Shown here: positions 19,963 to 24,797 of the stretch, piece after piece
Layout of the letters: every line of letters begins with the position of its first letter
Position numbering within the stretch: the first letter of the stretch is position 1
Source: a virus
Strand: one strand, 5' to 3'
IMG/VR virus record: IMGVR_UViG_3300008220_000065
Location: 1 to 24,797 of that record
DNA: 24,797 nt
Position numbers and translations under genes: made by a program
The notes under the pieces: model-generated
Told to the model about the DNA's origin: nothing
The model's database searches: none
What the model saw: only the letters and a program-made list of their open reading frames with translations

Positions 19963-20969
19963 TACGCAGCTCCTTCCAAGCGATGCATCATGTCATACAT
20001 ACGTTTCATGCCGTGTTTGCGACTGCCGTTACCTGCTCCTCTTACTGCATCTGCCGTCATAACAAACTCACCGTCGGACAGCATGGCCGGGATTTCGTCG
20101 GAGGTTCCTGTGCCCGGTCCATTGATAGAGCCGTTACGGCGTGGGTAGCTCTGGGCTAATCCCCCGTGCTGGCCTCGTGGCACGAACGTGGGTGCCGAAC
20201 GGTAAGCCGCAGGGTTAGCTTGCATCAAGCCTTGCCATGTTTGACCCCTCCATGGGTCTGGTGGAGGTAACGGATCGGGGGGATCGAACTGGCCCGAAGC
20301 CCACAAGCCCCCTATACCAAGGCCCAGCAGCGGTCCATACTGGCGGATATAATCTTTTTTGTCTTGGAAAGCGCGAGAGTCCGGCAGAAACGCCTGTTTA
20401 AGGCTTCCTAATTTATTTGGGTCAGTAAACACATCCACCATGGATTCAGTAAACCCACGCTGGTCTATATCTCCCGCCGAAGCGGTAATAGGGGTTAAGC
20501 CCGTTCTAAAAGCTTCAACTTGCTGAGGTGAATACTCGTGTCCCGTGCCCCCATCTTTCCCATACCCAAGAGGGCCACTCGGTACTATTTTCGCGGCTTG
20601 CATCTCGGCAATTTCTTGAGGGGTAGCGGGAGCTATGGGACCTGTAGGAGTAGCTCCACCAGTTCCACCAGTTCCACCCGTTCCACCAGTTTGACCCGCT
20701 CCCATAAATTTTTGCGCTCCGAGAGAAGCAATCCCCATGGCAGCAGAGTATTTAAGGGCATCTTTGGGAGAAGCTCCCATGAGCAATGACGGAAGCCCGA
20801 CGGTTACTACACTCTTAGCAATTGCCTCAACAGAGTCCCCAAGAAGACCTTTTACATAGTTAAACGCATCCCATAAGGGGCCACCACCCGATTGAAACCT
20901 TTGTACGCCATGACCTGCCGGTAAGGACATAATGCCAGTGTTTCTATGGGACGGATGGCGCTGGTTCAC
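19962..20969 (-). CDS. 335-aa structural protein with GTSDEIPAMLSDGEF motif
   Basis: N-terminus (after GTG) reads NQRHPSHRNTGIM, similar to the 836-aa protein. A hydrophobic helical region (about 45-85, SVVTVGLPSLLMG and AAMGIASLGAQKF) is followed by TGG repeats, and the C-terminal domain carries GPGTGTSDEIPAMLSDGEF and MTADAVRGAGNG, a segment common in marine phage virion proteins of unknown function. The hydrophobic part could be membrane-active, as in ejection proteins. The GTG start is supported by GGAG 7 nt upstream; the Met at residue 14 is weaker. It overlaps the preceding and following genes by 1 nt. Confidence 0.8.
   Translation of the reverse strand: MNQRHPSHRNTGIMSLPAGHGVQRFQSGGGPLWDAFNYVKGLLGDSVEAIAKSVVTVGLPSLLMGASPKDALKYSAAMGIASLGAQKFMGAGQTGGTGGTGGTGGATPTGPIAPATPQEIAEMQAAKIVPSGPLGYGKDGGTGHEYSPQQVEAFRTGLTPITASAGDIDQRGFTESMVDVFTDPNKLGSLKQAFLPDSRAFQDKKDYIRQYGPLLGLGIGGLWASGQFDPPDPLPPPDPWRGQTWQGLMQANPAAYRSAPTFVPRGQHGGLAQSYPRRNGSINGPGTGTSDEIPAMLSDGEFVMTADAVRGAGNGSRKHGMKRMYDMMHRLEGAA
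20656..20691. repeat. 9-bp tandem repeat (4 copies) in the 335-aa gene
   Basis: CCACCAGTT is repeated four times (third copy with one change), coding for a Thr-Gly-Gly linker on the minus strand. It is likely prone to copy-number change by slippage. Confidence 0.8.
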
Positions 20970-21154
20970 TAAGTTTCTCCAGATGCGGCTGGGGCAAAAA
21001 CACTAATCCTTGTGATCTTTACTTCTTTGCCAGTCCACGGTGTTCCACAATTGGGACACACACCTGAAGGGTAGGAGGTTATCTCCGCAGGGGTATCCAC
21101 CTCAGTATTACAAGATGCACATTCGATTATATCGGAACTATTAGCTTGCGTCAT
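20969..21154 (-). CDS. 61-aa zinc-ribbon protein in the structural operon
   Basis: CASC (residues 12-15) and CPNC (33-36) make a short rubredoxin-type zinc ribbon between beta strands, ending with KEVKITRISVFAPAASGET. Function unknown. It is unusual among structural genes but tightly embedded: its ATG overlaps the 99-aa gene stop (ATGA) and its TAG overlaps the GTG of the 335-aa gene. May be a small virion or assembly factor. Confidence 0.7.
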   Translation of the reverse strand: MTQANSSDIIECASCNTEVDTPAEITSYPSGVCPNCGTPWTGKEVKITRISVFAPAASGET

Positions 21155-21450
21155 GTCGTTACCACCGTCACAGTGCCAACTTCCCCTGTAGCACTGTTTC
21201 CTGCCGGATAAGGCATACTCGCCAGCGTTATATGTAACACGCCAGCGACCTGAAAAACAGCCCCGGTTTCAAGTCCGACGTTGTTTTCCTGTAAATTAGT
21301 TAAAGTAAGGGTCGTGGCCCGTGAATCGCCGGGGTTCTGCACCTGTTCAAGGAACACGGAAAAGGCACGTACCACCTCGGAGGTATAGGTCTGGTTATAC
21401 TTCTCCGGCGCGTTGGGAAAGAGCGGCCTTACAACCTTGCGGGTAGCCAT
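21151..21450 (-). CDS. 99-aa tail-associated protein
   Basis: The segments LFPNAPEKYNQTYTSEVVRAF and TTLTLTNLQENNVGLETGAVF resemble a short protein family commonly found next to tail hub genes in marine podoviruses; a helical first half is followed by a beta-rich second half. Its function is unproven. The ATG overlaps the hub gene stop as TAATG, so the two are likely translated together and may form one complex. Confidence 0.65.
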   Translation of the reverse strand: MATRKVVRPLFPNAPEKYNQTYTSEVVRAFSVFLEQVQNPGDSRATTLTLTNLQENNVGLETGAVFQVAGVLHITLASMPYPAGNSATGEVGTVTVVTT

Positions 21451-23375
21451 TACTGCCTTCCGTCAGGACGTACTTCAACCCGTGGACTGCCAAGCCGCCA
21501 CTGTATATCTATGGTGTTTGAAGCCACCTTCAGGGCAAACGACCGTCCACGGAGCCTGATATAGGCTTCGGTAGTAAATTGCTCTACCGGGGTGGTAGAA
21601 GTCTGGGTGACAGCAGAAGCGTTGCTCTGCAAGTATTGCCCACCGGGATAGTTCCGTGTTTCGAGGGTCATGTTCACTGAAGCGGCAGAATCGGTTGACG
21701 CATCAAAGGTCAGGTCGGGAATGAGACGATTGAGAAATACAAACTCCTCGCCTTCCCCAATACTGAGCTGGCTGGACTGGATATAACTGGCAATGGCCGA
21801 GGCCGGGGTAGTAGTCCCGTCATTAAGCCCGAATTCCTGCTGGTACAGGTAGCCGTCAGTATTGGCGGCAACCGGATAGTCATTGACCCCGCGATCTAGC
21901 CAGTAAGTGCGTACCATGGTGCCGTAGTACCACACCTTCTCCTCGTAGTTAAAGACCACGTAGCGATCTATCTCGGTAGCATCGGAAGAGGGGTAGAACC
22001 ACCAGATTTCGGAAAAGGAGGAATTAAGCCCCGCAGTAACCAGTTCCTGTTGTTCAACATTAAAGTCATTGAACACGTAAGATCGTACAGAACAAGGAAG
22101 CTTTTGTACCTGTCCGGTGTAGATATAGAACTCTTCAACGCCCATCCAGAACACCATGTCGTCCACGGCCTTGACTGCAAGTGGCCCTGCGATAGTGGTG
22201 TTCTCTGAAATCTGGTCAATACCGAAAGTAAACGGAGGACCGAGATATTGCATGGCGTGTAGGGAAACATCGGTCCATATCAAGACTTGCTGGCGCGTTT
22301 CAACTGCACACACGATCTCGGAACCCGAACCTACCCTCAGATCCCCTGCGGTGTTAGTAGCTGCCGCCGCCCATTCGGTTATGGACTCTTGGTTGCTGAA
22401 GCGAATCAGCAGGGGGTCCTGCGTTCCAATGGATGTTTCAGCATCACACCCGAAAACAATAACATGGCGATCCCTGTCACTCACCATCACCTGCTTGGCA
22501 ACCGTGGGAGTAGCGGCATCCGCTCCAGAAACAAGGGTAAGAGGCACTCCCCGGTCCGTGCCCAGGGTATCCGTGTCGGTGTCCCAGAAATAGATGTTAC
22601 CGTCCCTGACATTAAAGAGAAGATCTTCGCCAAAGTTATCATGGGTCCATATTCGCAATTCGCTGGAAGGCGTAGTGGTAGCTGCCGATCCCCACGTTCC
22701 ACGACTCCAGGTACCGGAACCCCAGCCTGTACCGGCCACAGCTACAATCAAACCTGTATTTACCTGATAAGAACCAACTGTTGAACCGCCGCCATTGCCT
22801 GTGTCAGAAGAATTGGCAGTTACAGGGGTATCAACAATCTCACCGTCCACGGTGAGGCTCTGGATCGTGGTCCCTGCGGTACGGGCCGAGATCGTATAGT
22901 TATCGGCATCTACAACAGTAACGATCTGGTATTCCTGATTAAGCACCCCCGCAGTAATGAGGCCGCCAAGGCTGACTGCCCCGGAGAACGTCACAAAATC
23001 GTTAGTTACTGCCCCGTGGGCCGTGTCTGTTATGGTAAGAACCGCAGAGCCGTTGACCGCAGCAAAGGTCACATCCCCCGGTGACGTAGTTACGCGGATC
23101 GGGGTGATGTCATAATACTGACCGCCTTGTTCTATGTAGTATTTAAGAGAGGTCCCTACTCCGGTTAAGGTCGTACCGGGAAGCGAGACAAAGGTATGCA
23201 GGGCGCGACAGACCCCTAGAAAACTGTAAATGGATTTTTTGACCCAGCCGCCTATCTTTTCGGGAAGTCCAAACCGGAAGCGGACTTTATTAGAATCGAA
23301 CCAGCCGCCTTCGTTGGTGTAGGAGGTGGTTTCCCGGTTAACGCCGGGTCGAAACTGCAATTTGGTTAAAGGCAT
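21450..23375 (-). CDS. Tail hub / DNA-stabilisation protein (P22 gp10-like)
   Basis: 641 aa. Starts MPLTKLQFRPGVNRETTSYT, then GGWFDSNKVRFRFGLPEKIGG. This N-terminal pattern is characteristic of the Phage_stabilise-type tail proteins of short-tailed phages, which form the nozzle below the portal. The rest is beta-rich with many Thr/Gly/Asp, with segments such as LRIWTHDNFGEDLLFNVRD and MVFWMGVEEFYIYTG that fit propeller blades, and a C-terminal beta domain. It is therefore placed in the tail. The ATG at 23375 has AGAGAG a few bases upstream. A T7 gp12-like role is the alternative; both are tail-tube/nozzle components. Confidence 0.7.
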   Translation of the reverse strand: MPLTKLQFRPGVNRETTSYTNEGGWFDSNKVRFRFGLPEKIGGWVKKSIYSFLGVCRALHTFVSLPGTTLTGVGTSLKYYIEQGGQYYDITPIRVTTSPGDVTFAAVNGSAVLTITDTAHGAVTNDFVTFSGAVSLGGLITAGVLNQEYQIVTVVDADNYTISARTAGTTIQSLTVDGEIVDTPVTANSSDTGNGGGSTVGSYQVNTGLIVAVAGTGWGSGTWSRGTWGSAATTTPSSELRIWTHDNFGEDLLFNVRDGNIYFWDTDTDTLGTDRGVPLTLVSGADAATPTVAKQVMVSDRDRHVIVFGCDAETSIGTQDPLLIRFSNQESITEWAAAATNTAGDLRVGSGSEIVCAVETRQQVLIWTDVSLHAMQYLGPPFTFGIDQISENTTIAGPLAVKAVDDMVFWMGVEEFYIYTGQVQKLPCSVRSYVFNDFNVEQQELVTAGLNSSFSEIWWFYPSSDATEIDRYVVFNYEEKVWYYGTMVRTYWLDRGVNDYPVAANTDGYLYQQEFGLNDGTTTPASAIASYIQSSQLSIGEGEEFVFLNRLIPDLTFDASTDSAASVNMTLETRNYPGGQYLQSNASAVTQTSTTPVEQFTTEAYIRLRGRSFALKVASNTIDIQWRLGSPRVEVRPDGRQ

Positions 23376-23385
23376 TTACATCTCT

Positions 23386-23931
23386 CTACTGGCTGTCATT
23401 TAGAGGGTTATCCAGTATTTGCTGAATCCTATCTTCTAAATCTTCCCTTACATCACGCAATTCCGTGTTTACATCTCGAATACTATCATTAACTCGCTCT
23501 TCAAGCGCGTAGACATCATCACGCAATTCACGGGTAGTCTCAGCTACCGTATCATCTGCTCCCCGCGCTATATCCTCTGTGCTGGCAACGTCTGTCTCGA
23601 TACGATCAATCTGCTGATTTACGTTGTTTAGCATTCGCTGGTTTTGACTGGTCAGGTCATCAATGTCCTGTCGCAGGGATGCTTCGACCGTATTCAGGAT
23701 TCTTTCCTGATCTTCCAGCCTAGTTGACAGTACAGCCAAACCTTCGTCATAGGAGGAAAAGTCCGGTGAAATGTAATTAACAATCGCTGCCTCGGCATCC
23801 AAGAGCCTTTGGTATAGTTCAAACCCACCCCATAGCCCACCGATTATCGTACCCAGGACAGGAATAATGATAAGCAGTTTGCCACCAGTGAGCTTTATAG
23901 CTCCGACTTCTATTTCAGTTTTATCGGTCAT
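23386..23931 (-). CDS. Membrane-anchored coiled-coil protein (181 aa)
   Basis: A single hydrophobic helix (about residues 19-35, LLIIIPVLGTIIGGLWGG) follows a short N-terminus (TDKTEIEVGAIKLTGG), then an almost continuous acidic coiled coil to the C-terminus. This topology suggests an inner-membrane protein with an extended domain outside or inside; a spanin- or holin-like lysis component or a tail-associated membrane protein are both possible. No enzymatic motif is seen. Its ATG lies inside the end of the upstream gene (11-nt overlap), and it precedes the tail hub gene by 10 nt. Confidence 0.7.
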   Translation of the reverse strand: MTDKTEIEVGAIKLTGGKLLIIIPVLGTIIGGLWGGFELYQRLLDAEAAIVNYISPDFSSYDEGLAVLSTRLEDQERILNTVEASLRQDIDDLTSQNQRMLNNVNQQIDRIETDVASTEDIARGADDTVAETTRELRDDVYALEERVNDSIRDVNTELRDVREDLEDRIQQILDNPLNDSQ

Positions 23932-24797
23932 ATTGCCCTTGAATTAGCTCTTGAAAAGTCTGCGCTCCTTGCCCTTGAAAAGCCCTTATATTGCCATCAA
24001 CGGGTCTATTATCTCCATATATCTCCCTTTCCTGATACCACTGGCTCTGGTCTTGTAGCTCTACCCCGTAGACATCGAAACCTGGAACTCTCGACATCAG
24101 CAGAATAGTTAAGGTCTGGTCATCGAACCCACCAGAGTCCTGCACGTTCTCAAGCTGCGACTCAATGCTCTGCTCAATTTCAGCCTCAGTCATGGTTTGT
24201 AAGGCTGTCTCAGCTCGTTGCACAGTACGAGCTTCGTCAACGCTTGGAGGAGCCACATTAAACTGCCCAAAATCGGGAGCTTGTTGGCTTAGAAATTGCC
24301 CTATGGTCTGCCCAGTGGCAATAGCCTCATTAAAGTCTTGTTCAAACTTCATCTCTGTTACTGAGGCACTTAGCTCTTGCATCACTTCAACTTCTTCAGA
24401 AGGCGTCTCTTCGCTACTGCTTTGGGTAACTACTTGGTTAAAATTCTGTACTGGGCCGGTAGAGACTATTTCTTGTATCACCTCAATTTCCGACTCAAAA
24501 CCCCCAGTATCACCAAATACATCGGTTGAACCCCCGGTGTCCATACTCTGCTGAATATCCGTCTGTCCTAACTGAGCAAGTTGCATAGAACCCGAATACC
24601 CTGAATCAAATACAATCCCTACTTCTGCCAGCGCCGCTGTCTGGGTGGTGTTAATAGCCTCACTGACAAAACTAGTGTCAGCGAAAGTGGCTTCTGGTGT
24701 AGGCGTAATAGCAAATGTACCTTGGGTAAAGGTCTGCGGAGAAGCAATGACCTGAGTACCCTGCGCTGGCCCACCACTGAAGGTCTGGACAGGCTGC
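23921..24797 (-). CDS. Acidic Gln-rich phage protein, 5' end cut by window edge
   Basis: The frame is open from the stop at 23921 to the window edge, so the true start lies beyond 24797 and the internal Met at 24586 is not the start. The visible 291 residues are Gln/Thr/Glu-rich with no clear domain; a region of acidic repeats (EEVEVMQELS) is followed by a C-terminal motif RVPGFDVYGVELQDQSQWYQ that I recall from marine phage proteins of unknown function. Probably virion-associated. It overlaps the next gene by 11 nt. Confidence 0.7.
   Translation of the reverse strand, partial: QPVQTFSGGPAQGTQVIASPQTFTQGTFAITPTPEATFADTSFVSEAINTTQTAALAEVGIVFDSGYSGSMQLAQLGQTDIQQSMDTGGSTDVFGDTGGFESEIEVIQEIVSTGPVQNFNQVVTQSSSEETPSEEVEVMQELSASVTEMKFEQDFNEAIATGQTIGQFLSQQAPDFGQFNVAPPSVDEARTVQRAETALQTMTEAEIEQSIESQLENVQDSGGFDDQTLTILLMSRVPGFDVYGVELQDQSQWYQEREIYGDNRPVDGNIRAFQGQGAQTFQELIQGQYDR

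Noticed and set aside
1-24797. tRNA genes, CRISPR arrays, insertion sequences, integrase
   Set aside because: None recognised by eye on either strand; a tRNA or repeat scan was not possible here.

Overview
This window looks like about 25 kb of a tailed double-stranded DNA bacteriophage genome (Caudoviricetes), most likely podovirus-like and from an aquatic or marine environment. The evidence is the tight packing with stop/start overlaps of 1-11 nt, a virus-type family A DNA polymerase, an archaeo-eukaryotic-type primase, a terminase small subunit fragment, and a structural block resembling those of uncultured marine podoviruses. The host cannot be told from the sequence. No integrase, tRNA, rRNA, CRISPR array or insertion sequence was found.

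Almost everything is on the minus strand, so the map reads from right to left. Region 1 (24797 to 11952) is structural. It holds a truncated acidic Gln-rich protein, a membrane-anchored coiled-coil protein, a tail hub/stabilisation-like protein, small proteins, and four proteins of increasing size (335, 400, 836, 1423 aa) whose order and sizes recall the internal/ejection proteins of podoviruses. Region 2 is a plus-strand SNF2-type helicase (10507-11955) that meets the 1423-aa gene tail to tail on a shared CTAG. Region 3 (10420 to 3735) is the replication module on the minus strand: coiled-coil protein, probable ssDNA-binding protein, AEP primase, a small protein, a UvrD-like helicase, a zinc ribbon, and DNA polymerase A. 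A divergent promoter region with a dyad operator separates regions 2 and 3.

Region 4 (3695 to 385) is the accessory part. It has a ribbon-helix-helix regulator with a dyad over its own promoter, and a plus-strand mini-operon of three tiny genes (a membrane peptide, a helix-turn-helix protein, a Cys-rich protein). It also has a class 3 lipase preceded immediately by a strong terminator, a small basic protein, and three small genes joined by ATGA overlaps. Between the last two groups is an exact match to the chromosomal parS partition site (TGTTCCACGTGAAACA). Region 5 (118-384) is noncoding, with an inverted repeat, two mirror-image triplets of a GGTTAC-like hexamer and long A/T tracts. Beyond it starts the terminase small subunit, cut by the window edge.

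How it may work (inference): the replication operon and SNF2 gene are jointly controlled from 10421-10506. Primase, polymerase and SSB run replication with UvrD-like and SNF2 helicases, as no DnaB-type helicase is visible. The structural block is transcribed as one long operon. The parS site and a Leu at the polymerase position equivalent to E. coli Phe762 are compatible with a slow or persistent (episomal) lifestyle that uses the host ParB, but neither proves it.
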